Shown: positions 1 through 11,726 of the stretch, piece after piece | How the letters are laid out: every line of letters begins with the position of its first letter | Position numbering within the stretch: the first letter of the stretch is position 1 | From: Sitta carolinensis | Lineage: Eukaryota; Chordata; Aves; Passeriformes; Sittidae | Length of the DNA stretch: 64,000 nucleotides | Reading direction: 5' to 3' | Assembly (NCBI GenBank): GCA_032173965.1 | Contig: CM063284.1 | Location: 65,718,863 to 65,782,862, forward strand | Position numbers and translations under genes: made by a program | Notes under the pieces: generated by a model | Database searches by the model: none | Told to the model about the DNA's origin: nothing | Seen by the model: the letters and a program-made list of their open reading frames with translations, nothing else

Positions 1-2935
1 CATCTTTGAGGGACAGGCCTGGTCAAGAGCACAAGTGGTGCTCTTGGCTTGTCTGGGCAATTTGGAGTACATGGGCACTGAAAATGCCTGAATCCCACTG
101 GTGAAGCTTGGCCACAGTGCTTATCCGTTTGTAAAGAGTTGTTTGAGGACTCTTTCTGCCTTATAACTTGTGAGGAAGTACTCACAAGAGGTTGGTTCAG
201 GGCTGCAGGCTGTGCTGTTCCTACTTGAAAAAGCTGCAATTTTAAATTTTATTTTAATTTTTAGACTCAAAGCCACTGAGTGATTCTATACTCCATGTAG
301 CAACACCTGGACCAGGCAACTTTCTGATAACCATGTCCTTGAGCAGATCCTAGATCATAGTCTGTCACTCTCCGTTGTGGTCCTTGTCCATGAGAGGATG
401 CCCCCCCACTACGTTTGCCTCCCATGGGCACAGACTGTTTTGCTTGTTCCCAGGATGAGAAATTTCTGATGTATTTTGCATATATGTTGAACCACGAGCT
501 TTTGTACAGTTACACAAACCTGTGGTTTCCTATGAGTGCAAGGTTCTCCTCACCCCCAGTGGTTTTCCTAACTTTTATTGATGATAACTATCAGCTTTTT
601 GTGGTTTGAAGAGAACAGGAGCTCCCATTATTTAAACTTTCTGCTGTGCTGCAAACACTTTAATATGCAACTTGCACAAACTTTTTTCCCTCAACTTGAG
701 GGACCCCATTTTTGTGTCCAGAAAGGGACTTGACACCCCAGAATCCAACCGTGCCTAATTAGTGTAGGTGTGGACTGCACACTGTACAAGATCTTCTTCT
801 TGCAAAACGTGCTTCGTGTACATATGATTACACATTGTATTTGTGTCACTGGAAATGTGCTGTCATCTGAGAGGAGGATCCTGGGTCAGTGTCCCAGGGG
901 AAATTCTCCTCAGGACCCCTGCCCTCCCAACCCTCACACATGGCTTATTTCAGTGCATTTCAAGTACAAACACGACTGTTCTTCTGAAGTACTTTTATGA
1001 GCCTTGGGGGTAAGTCATCTCAGGCAGGGATGATTTAGCAGTATGCTTTTGAGAAGGTGAACTCCAGTAGAGGCAGGGAAATCACCCCAAACCTCTCACC
1101 GAGTTGGTGACAGATCTTTTAATGCAGCTCCCCAAAACTTCTCACTCCTCTACAGCACAGCCTCGGGCAGGACTAAGGGATGTACTTCAGGACTCTACAG
1201 CCCACACCACACAAAACACTTATAAAATTAGAACAAAAGGTGTTGTGAGATAGAGGTAAGTGCTAGTCTGCCAATGGAAAGCATCAAAATGAGGATGCTT
1301 GAGCTGTATTAAGGAGAACTCGGCAGGTTCATATTTAGTCTGAAAAACAGGAAGGCAATGTGGGGACTGTGCTCAACCACAACTATGTGCTCACTTCCTA
1401 ACAGAGACGGGTATGGAACCATCTTCAAGGCCAATGGCTCCAATGGAGTGTTCACTGGAGGCAGAAAATAGTGCAAGCAGGCCAGTGGAAGCTGTGAACG
1501 AAACTTCAAATAAAATAAAAATGGGAACCCCATAGGTCTGTAGTACAACTTGGGCCAATTGGCTGGTCAGAGAGGAATTAACTTAGGGCCTCACTGTTGT
1601 CAGAAACTGTGCTGAAATTACAATTAAACTCCTATCACGCCAGACTTGGCCTCTGTCTCAGTTCAGAAGCAGCTTGAGAAACAGAAAAATTAATTGGGAT
1701 AGCAAAGCTACCATGGCTCTTTCCCAGCTTTGTTTCCACTTGCCTTCTACTTGTCTCTTTTGTAATTGCTGAATTTGTGCTCCAATTTTGTCTTAATTCA
1801 TGGAATTAATGGTGTGTAGAATGTGAATTTCTGAGGATATGCATCAAGGAAGTAACTTTTCCAGGAGCTGCTGTTATTGCAGGGTTATTTGTTTGGCCCA
1901 GGCCTGATAGTAATGTTGTTTGTGGCTTTTAACCTGTCAGATAGGAACCCCAATACTGAAATATAAGATGAAAATACCTTTCAACAATGTCACTGTCTGC
2001 AAGGAAAGTAACTTCAAGACTGGTCTCATAGTTTATGTTTCCAAAGATGACTTTTACCTTTTGGTGCTCAGCTTTTAGATGCCAGGTTCCCAGACCAGCT
2101 CTTTGTCAGTTACCAAGCAACCACGAGAGTCAGAGTTTCTGCCAGGATGCCAGAGTGTGCTGTCCCAGTACAAACAGACCATTTTATTAAAGTTGAACGG
2201 CCTCTAAATAAGAATATTTCATGGGCTGTGAGTATTTAAGTCTGTATAACTTCTCTAAGCTAATGTTGAGAGCCAGCTTTCCTTCCTCATGTGGTCTCAT
2301 AAGTATCTGACAATGAGCCCTAGGAGAAGGACAGTGAGTGGGGCAGTCAAGCTCAGGGTTTTTAGGGGTGTCAAGGAACAGGAGATCATGGAGAAGCACG
2401 GGCTTTACCCAGTGTGTGGGTAAAAGAGCAGCAGTGGCATGAGCACAGATGGCAGCAGGGGTTTTTCCCAGGCCAGGGCTGCATCTGCCAGTTTATCAAA
2501 CTGCAGCACATTGCTTCCAGCACAGCCTTTGGGGAGAACTGGCTATTTGAATGGGGGCACATGTCAGAGAGAGGCCTCAGTACCACGGAGCTTGACGTGT
2601 TTTAGCGGCAGACTCATCCCGAAGCCACAGCACTGGTTTGTCCTGTCCCCTTTGCGGTCGCATTCTAAAACCTACAATCTCAGCTCAGGCCTGGTGCTTC
2701 CCTTTTGGCAAGTGTTAGTCGGCAAAAATTCATCTTGTAATTTTCACGCTTACATCTTTGTTGCAGAGTGGGGCTCCGGAGGCTTGCAGCCATCTTTCAG
2801 GAGGCTGCAGTTCAAGCTGGAGTTGTTAGTTACGCTACGCAACGGAGCAGCACTCGCACAAAACCAACATGGCAGCTGGTGCTGGGGTTTCATGGACACA
2901 TAACAGCCCAAATGCCAAAAAGATGAGGAGGGGGG
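1..2935. other. unique non-coding sequence
   Basis: No repeat family, RNA gene or convincing coding exon is recognised here. Short open frames in all six frames lack domain-like content. The only local structure of note is a splice-bounded 100-bp segment at 1156-1255, listed separately. A slightly more GC-rich patch at 2410-2900 holds an open plus-strand frame of about 154 codons. That frame has no recognisable motif and no good splice donor at its end, so I treat it as chance. Confidence 0.6.
1156..1255 (+). other. candidate non-coding exon (splice-bounded)
   Basis: The segment is preceded by a pyrimidine-rich acceptor (cttctcactcctctacag) and followed by a consensus-like donor (GAG|gtaagtgc), giving a 100-bp interval. 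Two frames hit stops inside it. The third stays open for about 31 codons and then meets TAG 3-5 bases before the donor, so it is unlikely to be an internal coding exon. If transcribed it would more plausibly belong to a long non-coding RNA. The evidence is only the pair of splice motifs, which can arise by chance in a window this size. Confidence 0.15.
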
Positions 2936-2984
2936 GAAAAAAAAATCTATTTAAGCAATTTTTTCCTCTCTATAGGAACTTAGC

Positions 2985-3115
2985 CTGTCAGCAGCATAAA
3001 CACTTGCAATCATGCACTTCCTAGGATGCATGTGCTATCGAAAAGGGAGGTGTTAATTGCTGTGCTAATTACAACATGATTGCTTTGCACTTGTTTTGCA
3101 CTTGCAGGTGATTAA
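2985..3115. promoter_or_regulatory. candidate enhancer core: homeodomain and E-box cluster
   Basis: Two homeodomain-type cores lie close together: TTAATTG at 3053-3059 and TAATTA at 3066-3071. They are followed by three E-boxes in 23 bp: CACTTG at 3088-3093, CACTTG at 3099-3104 and CAGGTG at 3105-3110. The first two E-boxes sit in a tandem copy of TTTGCACTTG with an 11-bp period, about one helical turn, so both sites would face the same side of the DNA. Dense homeodomain plus E-box sites are typical of conserved developmental enhancers. The regulatory role is inferred from motif density alone; no conservation data were available. Confidence 0.35.
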
Positions 3116-3162
3116 ATTTTTAACGAAGCATATTACTTGGCACTGTTAGCATAGTTAACACA

Positions 3163-3210
3163 TTTCTCTCTCTCTCTCCCTCTCTCTCTTCCTCTCCCCC
3201 TCCTTTTTTT
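3163..3210 (+). repeat. 48-nt pure pyrimidine tract, (CT)n-rich
   Basis: An uninterrupted run of C and T made of degenerate (CT)n blocks, then C5 and T7. It lies exactly between the motif cluster at 2985-3115 and the CpG-rich segment that starts near 3253. Polypyrimidine tracts of this length can form triplex (H-DNA) structure and exclude nucleosomes, and they are common beside promoters. That role here is inference. Confidence 0.9.
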
Positions 3211-3252
3211 ATGCCTTGGGAGAAGTCCTGTGCTGCAGACCCTTTGCTGGCT

Positions 3253-3662
3253 GCGATGTGCTGTTGTGCTTGGAACGAGCCCCTGTTCAGGCTGTCGGCG
3301 GCGGTACCCCGGGTTCCTGCTCGGAAAGAGCAGCAGCCTGTTATCATCAGGCTCAGCGTGACGGCGCCGGCCAGATGCGAAAGCAGAACCCACCAAGGTA
3401 TTAGCTAAAAATTAGGCGAGGCTGTTGATGCCAATCTCACAGATTTCATTTAAAAACTATGCCAGCTCTAGCCAGTCAGGCAGCAGCGGCGGAGGGTGTG
3501 CGGGAAGGTGGAGAAATGACAGCAAGTTCCCCGTGATTTATTTCTGCTTTGCCGAGCGGGTTCCCAGCTGAATGAGAACAGGGGAAACTTGCATCTGTTC
3601 GGCGGGCAGGCTCGTATCTCTCCAATAAGGCAGCAATTACACGGCCCAGTGAGGCTGCGTGA
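3253..3662. promoter_or_regulatory. CpG-island-like segment
   Basis: By eye there are about 24 CpG dinucleotides in roughly 410 bp. They fall in two clusters (3253-3417 and 3486-3660) separated by a CpG-free AT-rich spacer. The estimated observed/expected ratio is near 0.8, against strong CpG depletion in the surrounding tens of kilobases. Such segments usually mark promoters or unmethylated, conserved regulatory DNA. No TATA box or convincing first exon is visible. The open frames that cross it on both strands (up to 111 codons) have no recognisable domain and are probably a by-product of high GC. Confidence 0.5.
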
Positions 3663-3724
3663 CCAAAGGAAAGCTGGGTGAACCAGCCCAGTGGATTTAT
3701 TGATGGGCATAGAGGGCTTTACCT

Positions 3725-6700
3725 TTCTGGCTGCTGGTTTTGCGAGTTCCCTGCAAACTTGTTGATTCTGATGGGTTTGAGCTAATCGATACCAAAGGAA
3801 CAACGAACTACCTTTTGGTGGATATTGTATTCCCTTTGAATTTCTCAGCTCTGGGGGCTTTTGCCTTTGGAGACTATCTGGTCTATTTTTTATGGCAGTG
3901 TAAACTTTCTGAGGCTCTTGGGGTCAGAGTGCATGAATGAATACAAACAACTATCTAGTTACTATTATACCTAAAAAAGGGGTGTGATCTAGTTCTGAAA
4001 AGCGCTCCTTCGCAAGAAGCCAAAAGGCACCTCCTGCTTCTGTTTGGGGATGATATAGGTAAAAGAGAGACTAGGTGGACAGTGAGGAATATTGGAAAGT
4101 CTAGAAAAGACAATTTCAGCCAACTTTTTAAATTTCATGACTGAGAGCCACTCAATGAGGAAGCAGAAGAGGAAAAAAGAATGTTTGAAACTGATAAGGA
4201 AATATTTTTAGATAACACTTAATTAACCCTGGGAACTTACAAAACACCACTGAGTCCAAAAGATTAACAGGATTCAAAACAGACTAAGTAGGCATTTTAT
4301 GGATAAGAAGAATTGCATGAGACAAGATTAAAAAATCTGTAAGGGATGCAAACTCTCATGTCTCATGGTGTTGGGAAAGAGCTAGTTGGTGAGGAGTAGG
4401 AAAGTACTTCTTCCATGGGCAGATCATGCCACGGTGGTCCATTGCACTGTCCCGTGAGGCAGCTGGTCTGGGTTGCTGGCAAGGATGGGCACTGAGAGTG
4501 GCAGAACAATGGCCTGATTCAGCACCCAACCATTTCTTTGTTCCCATGCAGCATTGCTCTCCATTCAGGCTAGGCCAGGGATACCTTTTAAAACAAAAAG
4601 GGGGAAACCAAAGAGCTTGCAAGGAATCTACTTGAATACTCCTGACATAAATCCTTGCCTCTTGCGCACTCACACTCCCAGTGAATTAATAGGGACAAAG
4701 GAAAAAAGTTGCTGCTGGGATTGTTTAGTTACTATGAATTTTCAAGTGCCTGGGAACATCTTCAGCATGGATTAGCTGAATTTATTTTGACTAAATATTT
4801 GTAAGCCGTTTTTAGCTGCATATGCTGAATTTTACTCCGTCCAGGCACACACAGGCATACCTCGATGAGGAGTGAAATCCTGAAGTATTTGGGACGGCAG
4901 GTCTGGTCCCTGAGGAGCTAGGAAATAAGACTGAGGTTTGGTAACCACATAAGGCAGATAGCTCTGTGCCTTGTAGATGATTTGTTTTTAGCATTAAATG
5001 TTAAAATAAAGTGTGGACTTGTATAGATTGCTGTAAGGTGATACCCTCACCACACTGTCATGACATGGCAAGTTCAGTCTAGAAGTTCATGGACACTAAC
5101 CCTCACATGCTAAATATAGATAATGTAAATAGATTTGCCTATTGGCATCAAGGGACCAAACTTAAGTACCTAAGCTTCACACTTTTTGCACCATGTAATT
5201 GATCACATGTCGCTGTTCACATAATTGGAGTCCTAAGAGGCCAAGGGGTAATGAAAATGACAATGGGAGCATGTTTTTCTGCAGACCTGGAGAGTCTGTT
5301 GTTGCATTAACAATTTAGAATGCTGGCAAGGCTCTTTTTAATGTTTCATGCATTCCTTTGGCCCACAAATCACAGGCCTTCACCTTTCCCATCATGTTGG
5401 CCATGTGGCCCTGCAGCAGGTCTGTTATGCAGGAGTGAAGGTGAAGGATGGGAGAGGACCCCGAGTGCCTGGAGGCCTGTTCCTGCAGAGACAAAATGTG
5501 TATGAATGTGTTTGTGTCCCTTCCATGGTGGGGGCTGAAGAGGTGAGGAGCCAGTGGGTGGTGTTTGCCAAGTCCTGGGAACTCCAGGAAAACATCTTCG
5601 ATTGCAGGATTGGTATTGCTTGACTTTCCTGTGACAGCCTTAAAAGATATGAATTGATATCACTTTTAACTGGCAGGTTTCATTATCTATGATTTCATTA
5701 AGAGTGATACCTGTGGAAGGACGACTGACTGTTTTTGTTTTTTTTTTTTTAATTTTTTGCATAATGTGTTCATTTCTATCTGCAGCAAGCCTTGCTATTC
5801 CTCCTCCCTTCAAACTTCATATTCTAGTCTATTACTCACTGTCTGTCTGGCCCCTATCATACTTTGTCTGCAGATGTCATAACAGAAAAGAGATGAACAG
5901 GCAGCTCTTACTTCCTGATAAATTAATGTGCTGCAGTCTAATCCATATCCCAAATGATAAAGTTAACAACAGTTTGCAAGCCTGTCACATAATCTAAAAA
6001 ATTCAGATGGATATTTTTCCCTCTTGTGTGGGAGGAAAAACCTGTTTCGGGGATGAACAGTTACTAATACATTTAAGCTCCAGTAGAATGTCATGGAAAT
6101 GGCACAATTAATTCATCTGCCACCTCAATCCAGTGGTGAAGCACTTTTATTGGAAACAACCTGTTTGGCAGGCTGCTGGCTGTGGCGTGCTTTCCAAGGC
6201 TGCTGCAGCCTGCCCTCCCTCCCTCATCTGCTTGCTCCAGCTGGGCTCAGACCTCACTCAGCTGCCAGCCTTTGGGGGCGAGTTTCTGCCACAGCCTTTG
6301 GGGTCAGTCACCTGCGGGTCTCCCACAGTCCCCAGCATGTAGTTACAGGGACATGGAAACAGGAGCTCAGCAAAGCCTTGGTCTAAATCTGCTGTGCTGC
6401 TCCAGAAATTTTTTGCAGGAGGCAAATGGATGTGCGGACCCCAGTGACATATCTGCGGATCTGGCACTGTGCCGTGGCTGAGGAGGGATTCTCTTCCCAA
6501 CCTCTGCCTCCTGTTTTCCCTTGGAAAAACGGCGCATAGAGCTCAGGTATGTGGGGTGAGCATCCAAGGGATGGATTCTTAGCTGAGAAAACTGGATTAG
6601 CTCCTTAAAAATTCACAGAGTTGAGCTAGTTTATACCAGCTGACAGTGAGGCCCTTGTGACATAAGTGCCTGTGGGAACTAACCGTGCAAAAAGAGTTTA

Positions 6701-9386
6701 TTTGGGCATGCTTTCCAAAAATGGGAAATTACCCTAATTTCCTGGTCTAGAATTCTTTTAAGAAGAGTGTTTCCTGTAAGACTTCCCCTGTGTCTTTCTG
6801 CAACCATACCAAATGTAACAGAAAAAGGCTTTTATCCTAATATTTTTCAGTGTTTTTAATGGTAATCCAGATTGGCAGAGGAATGAGGGGAAAGAAAAAT
6901 GTAGTAATGAAAACTTTAAAAGCTTTCTCTGCTGCAAAGTCACCAGCCACGTTATAAGGCATGAAAAGGGTGTGAGGGATGAAGAAATATTCCCGTCAAA
7001 GCTAAGTTACATATCCTTGATTTCATTACTTTTTTTGCTCTTCTTGCCAGTTCTACAGGTTGTTTTTTTAATTCTTTTTCAGATGGTAGGCACGGCTGAC
7101 ATGACACTTAGATCTAAAGTTTGCATTGTTGATGTTAGGCTGTAGCTCCCTTTTACTTCAGCCTGCAACCCCACTTCAGATTCTGTGCTAAGCACACTTT
7201 CAAAGTGCAAATATGTGGTGGGCAAAGAGATGGGAAGTGGTCAGTGTTCGGATGTTAGTTGCAGTTACTGTGCTTTGATTGAAAAAAACCAGAAGAAAAT
7301 TAGATGTCAGCTTGTTGCAGGATTCACTTGGGAAGCTGGTGGAATATTACAGTGGGCAATAGCTTTTTCAGAGTGCTGTCTCCTGCATGGAGTGGGCACA
7401 AAGTGCTGCAGCCCTCACAGCTGGGCAGTGTGTGCCAAAACAGCCTCCTCCCAGCCCACTTGGGGTTGTTCCTTTGCTTCAGAATCACCTTTGAGAAAGG
7501 TAAAGCCGTGTTCAGGCTTTACCTCTCTCTCTCTTATTTTGTCAGACCTGGCATCAGTGCTACACTCATGCTTCCTCAACAGAGGCTGAGCAAGTAGAGA
7601 TGCAGAAAATATCTTACCACTATGGGACACGTACCTATATCTAATGCAAGAAATCCACAGGTGCTGGCTTTAAGAACATTTCCCTCTTTAGGAGACTCTG
7701 ACAGAGGAAGCCTGTTATTCAGTTTAATGGTCCCTGGACAAGGATCCTGTAAGCAGCCCCTTTTCCTCTTGGATGCTTCTGATGTCAAATAGGGGAAGGC
7801 AAAGCTTATTCTTGAGGCTGACCTATTTCTGCAGAGCAGCTGCAAGCCGGGGTAGTAATCCACTTATCTGGTGAGAAACCCACAACAGCACCTCACAGAC
7901 AGGCACTGTCTTGCAGAGCTCTGGTTCTGCAGCCTGTGGGTGGGTGCTTACAGCCTCCCCCGGAGCCCCCCCCTCAGCTGCCCACAGTGCCCCAGAAGAA
8001 GGTTGGCCCAAAAGACGGAATGGTGTGGATTACTGAAACCTTCGCTTGAAATTATACCTGGTGGTGACATTTACAGAAAGCCTTACAGAATACCCAGAAC
8101 TGCCAAATGAACAAAAACTAGAATATACCAGAATGCTGTGAGGAAAATCTGGCTATGCCTTCCCCAAGGAGTCCTCTGAGAGAGCATTTTCTGATGCCTT
8201 GCAGTTTGAAGCTGGTAATGGCTGAGGGGTGGGCAGTGTCCCTGCAGTTACATCTTGCAGCCTTGTGTGGCGAGTGGGGGAGCACAGACCAGCCCTGGTG
8301 TCCAAATGCTGCTGATCAGCTTTAGCAATGTCACCAGGTGTGGTTTCATGTCAAAAGTGAGATCCCTGCAGCTCTTTAAAAGGCCATGTAAAGTTCTGGC
8401 CAGCTCTATTGCAGGCTTGGTTGGTTTCCTCACAAGCCCCACATCAGGGATGCTCCTGAGGTCAGAGCAGGCAACAGTTCTGCCTACATCAGGGCCTGGG
8501 TGGGAGAGTGGGGAGGTGGAGACCCATGGTTTATGTGCTGGGGGAGGCTGCAGTGAGTGAGCCAGTCCCTACTGCCCAGAGCGTGTGTGCCAGTGAAGGA
8601 CCTGCTCAAGCCTGCCAAGGTCTTATTGCTACCACCACATCGCTCATGTCGGTTCCCACTTATTACAAAATCTTTCCCAGATCAGGAATGAGGAAACTCT
8701 CACTCACCCAGTTAGCTGTGTCTCCCAAGAGCCTTCCAGGCAAAGAGCAAGGTTGTCCCCTGAGCAGGTCTCTGCTATTTGAATACTTTTGCTGAGCTTT
8801 CTCTGGATAAAAATTGCTTTACCTCAGGGGACTCCTGTGCCTGAGGGACCACAGAGTGTTCTGCTAGGCATGCCAGATGATTGCTGGCAGAGGGTTAAAA
8901 TTAACTCCTCTTGTGGGTTCAGTGATCTACACAGAAAAATGTGGGTGTATCTGAAAAGAGTGTGGAGCTCATTATATGGTCTACTTGAAGACTCATATTG
9001 TGATTTATTCAGGACATGCATCTACTTCTTCCTCATCTTTTGTAAAAAATAAGCTCAAAATTGTCACAAAGTAAGACGATGCCACTGGTTCTGGCCATGA
9101 ATTTCTTACTAAGTACTTTGGGCGAGGACATTTCCAACCTTCCTGGGAATAATCTCACATAGATCAGCTGAAATTCAACTCTATACCCCTTGCCCAGAAA
9201 ATTCTTTCCAGCATGGACCTCGTATCCAGGTAAAAGCATTCTGCTGCCTTTTTCCTTTCTGTATGAGAGCAGTTTTCGCTTAGGGAGTGAAGTGGAGTAG
9301 GGAACTACAAGGGCAACCTAGGCCATTAGGGCATAAGTGTTCTGTGATATGTTCACTTCCTGTATTTCTGCATAATATAGGTTTCA
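3725..9386. other. unique non-coding sequence
   Basis: No transposon, RNA gene or domain-bearing reading frame was recognised. Minor items are a T13 run at 5738-5750 and a splice-bounded 128-bp stretch at 6419-6546 on the plus strand (acceptor ttttttgcag, donor CTCAG|gtatgt). The only frame of that stretch that stays open to near its end meets TAG nine bases before the donor. GC-richer patches at 6130-6500 and 7380-8000 give several overlapping open frames with no family resemblance. Confidence 0.6.
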
Positions 9387-9400
9387 TGGTTTTGGATTTT

Positions 9401-9465
9401 TATTATGATGATAATGTTAATAATAATGGTGATGGTAATATTATTATTAATAATAATAACAGCAA
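9401..9465 (+). repeat. imperfect trinucleotide microsatellite (ATG/ATT/AAT)n
   Basis: About 65 bp of interrupted ATG, GTT, AAT and ATT triplets with a clear 3-bp period, such as ttattattaataataataa. The period keeps one frame open, giving an Asn/Asp/Ile-rich string within a 124-codon open frame at 9287-9661. That frame is an artefact of the repeat and not a gene. Confidence 0.85.
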
Positions 9466-9838
9466 TATGTCGAAAAATACCGTTTCTCCTGCATCCCTGC
9501 TTGTGTCTGGTAAATATCTGTATTTAGAACAGATCCAGTTGTTAGCACTGAAGACACAAAAAACAAATCAGGGCTGTCTGCTTCAAACAGCTGATGGATT
9601 AGCAACAGTCAAAGTTAAAAAGCTGCGAGTCTCCAGAGTAATGGGAAGATATTACAGATAGGATCCAAAATTGTTGAATGTGAGTGCATTAAATAATACA
9701 ATCATCCATTGTGAAGATTTCATAAAGATGTTGCAAAAGAAGTGTTTCTTTGGTGTTCATCTTTTCCATAAAAATCCTTTATGATAAAAAAACTTATTAA
9801 ACAAATAGTTCCATGAGCATTGGAAGTAATGAAGCCTG

Positions 9839-10097
9839 GTTTCACAGAATGGGTGAAGTTGGAAGGGACTGCAGTGGATCATGTGGTCCAACCTCCCTGC
9901 AGGGCAATCCTGGAGCATGTTGCACAGGATTGCATCCAGACGGTTCTTGAATATTTCCAGTGAGGGAGACTCCAGAGTCTCTCTGTGGAAAATCTGTTCC
10001 AGCACTCAGTCAGCTGCATAGTAAAGTTCTCCTCAAATAGCTTCCCACTGCTCCTTTCTGTGTGGATTCTCTGCTGGCTGAAACAGATCATCAGCTT
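9839..10097 (-). mobile_element. CR1-type LINE fragment, 3' end, minus orientation
   Basis: Read on the plus strand, the block opens with cacagaatgggtgaagttgg, then 'aagggact..ggatcatgtggtccaacctccctgc', which is the reverse complement of the conserved CR1 3' terminus. It runs on through 'attgcatccagacggttcttg' and 'gggagactccagagtctctctg', all typical CR1 3'-UTR text. The element's 3' end is therefore at the low coordinate and its truncated 5' end is near 10097. No coding part of the element is included. CR1 is the dominant LINE of birds and is normally 5'-truncated like this. Confidence 0.9.
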
Positions 10098-10099
10098 TT

Positions 10100-10835
10100 C
10101 CTTTCACTGGCACTAATAAATTCTTGCACCTTTTTGTCCATTTCTTTTCACAAAACTTATAGGGACATTTTCTCTACCTCTTGGCTTGGCTGAACCAATA
10201 CAAGCAGGTTCAAAAGTGACTGTGCAATATGAGGGGACAGATATGCCTATCCATGGGGTGACCTTATGCATCCTCAGGAAATCAAAGCCATGGACAACCA
10301 CTGCTGGGGATGTCCTCACCAGACTTTATTGCTGCTGCACTGTGCTGTGCCATCCCAGAGCAAACAGGGTGTCCAGTGGTGAAAGCTTACAACATGCCCC
10401 TGTCCTGTTGTTGCATCTAAAGTGAACCTGTCTCTGTGCATTGATGACATTCATATTGTCACTATTTCTGAGACAGTTAGAAAAGTCCTTGGAGTGGAGG
10501 CTAGCCTGGAGATAGGTATCCTTTTAGGTCCCCTTTTCAGGAACATCAGGTGATATTTCTACCCCTTCACCTCCCACTGACTGAGAGCCATGGTGCAGAT
10601 ATAACCCAGAGGGGTTCAGCATGGCTGCTCTTTTGTCTGCAGAAGCATGTGCAGAAGAACCTTTTTGCAACAAATTCACATCCTGCTACAGCAGAGGAGA
10701 AAGTAGTTGTTCTGTCTTTCTTTAACCCTATATAAGTTGCATGCCTTGTATTGGCTTCAGAGGACAAATCAGAGAAATGTTATCACCATGTTCTTGTGGC
10801 TGCAAAGATCAAGACTCCCTTTTTACAAGAAGTCA
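10100..10835. other. unique spacer between two CR1 fragments
   Basis: About 740 bp separates the two oppositely oriented CR1 pieces. It shows no repeat signature. Open frames at 10113-10319 (-) and 10186-10425 (+) overlap antisense to each other and have no recognisable domain, so I assign nothing. Confidence 0.5.
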
Positions 10836-10837
10836 CA

Positions 10838-11086
10838 TGGAAAGAGAATGGGTCATAAATTATTCCTGGGGAGCTCCAATTAGATACAAGAGGAAGATTT
10901 TTTACAATAAGGACAATCAGCCATTAGAACAATCTCCCAGAGAAGTGGTGGATTCCCCAGAATTGGTCAGTCTAAAGATTCAGCTGAACAGAGTGCTTGA
11001 CTGTTTTGTGTAGACTACTTTTGCCAAGAGAGATTGGACCAGATGATTTTTGAGGTCCCTTCTAACTGGGTACTCTATGATTCCCT
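10838..11086 (+). mobile_element. old CR1-type LINE fragment, 3' end, plus orientation
   Basis: The segment includes 'ttattcctggggagctccaa', 'caatctcccagagaagtggt' and 'gagattggaccagatgattt', then 'gaggtcccttctaact' and a degraded (ATTCTATG) end 'ctctatgattccctg'. This order matches the CR1 3'-UTR and terminus. Divergence is higher than in the other copies, so it is probably an older insertion. Its 3' end is at the high coordinate, opposite to the copy at 9839-10097. The 5' boundary is uncertain by some tens of bases, and an overlapping 90-codon open frame is a shadow. Confidence 0.8.
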
Positions 11087-11689
11087 GAAATTTGTGAGTT
11101 GTCCACAGGTACTCCTCCAGTTGTAGAAGGCTGATGATCTAAAAATGTTCTTCATCTTCAGCAGCCTTGAAGGTGCCCTCAGAGATTCCCTGGGGACTCT
11201 GAATGTTGCCTAGACACCCTAGCATGAGAACTCAGGAAGATAAGACAGCCTTTTAATCTTATTTTTCTTAATTAAGGAGATTGATGGCATAAGTTCTTCT
11301 GATTACCAGTGATGAGCTGTGAGCCAGTAAAAGACTGAGCAAATTTGAGTCCCTTATAGCTCAGACATATCTTTCTGGTCTCTGAAATGGTGCACATGTT
11401 TTTATTTCTCACTTTCTTCAGGCACACTAAAACATTTCACTCTGGAACACAGTAAGAACAACATGGTGCAACCACATTGTTTCATCAGATGGAAACCTGT
11501 GTAATCTCTGTGTGATCCTCACTGAAATTTAAACAGACACAGAAGACCACATTTTCATTAACTCGTGAATATACACAGATTTTACAGTGGTAGTTTGAAT
11601 TTGGAAGCAGGTGCCCATCTGCAATGTAGGGACATCTTGTTAGCAGATGTTATTTGTCTGAGAAAGGTTGAACTTTTTCTAATGACACT

Positions 11690-11694
<5 letters not shown>

Positions 11695-11721
<27 letters not shown>
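11695..11721 (+). repeat. T27 homopolymer
   Basis: Uninterrupted run of 27 T on the plus strand, followed by aatatttgc. No target-site duplication or gene-derived sequence was recognised on either side that would mark it as the tail of an antisense retrocopy. Confidence 0.9.

Positions 11722-11726
<5 letters not shown>

Noticed and set aside
6419..6546. Plus-strand 128-bp interval with acceptor ttttttgcag and donor CTCAG|gtatgt
   Set aside because: The only frame open nearly to the end meets TAG nine bases before the donor. With no other support it is kept out of the gene calls.
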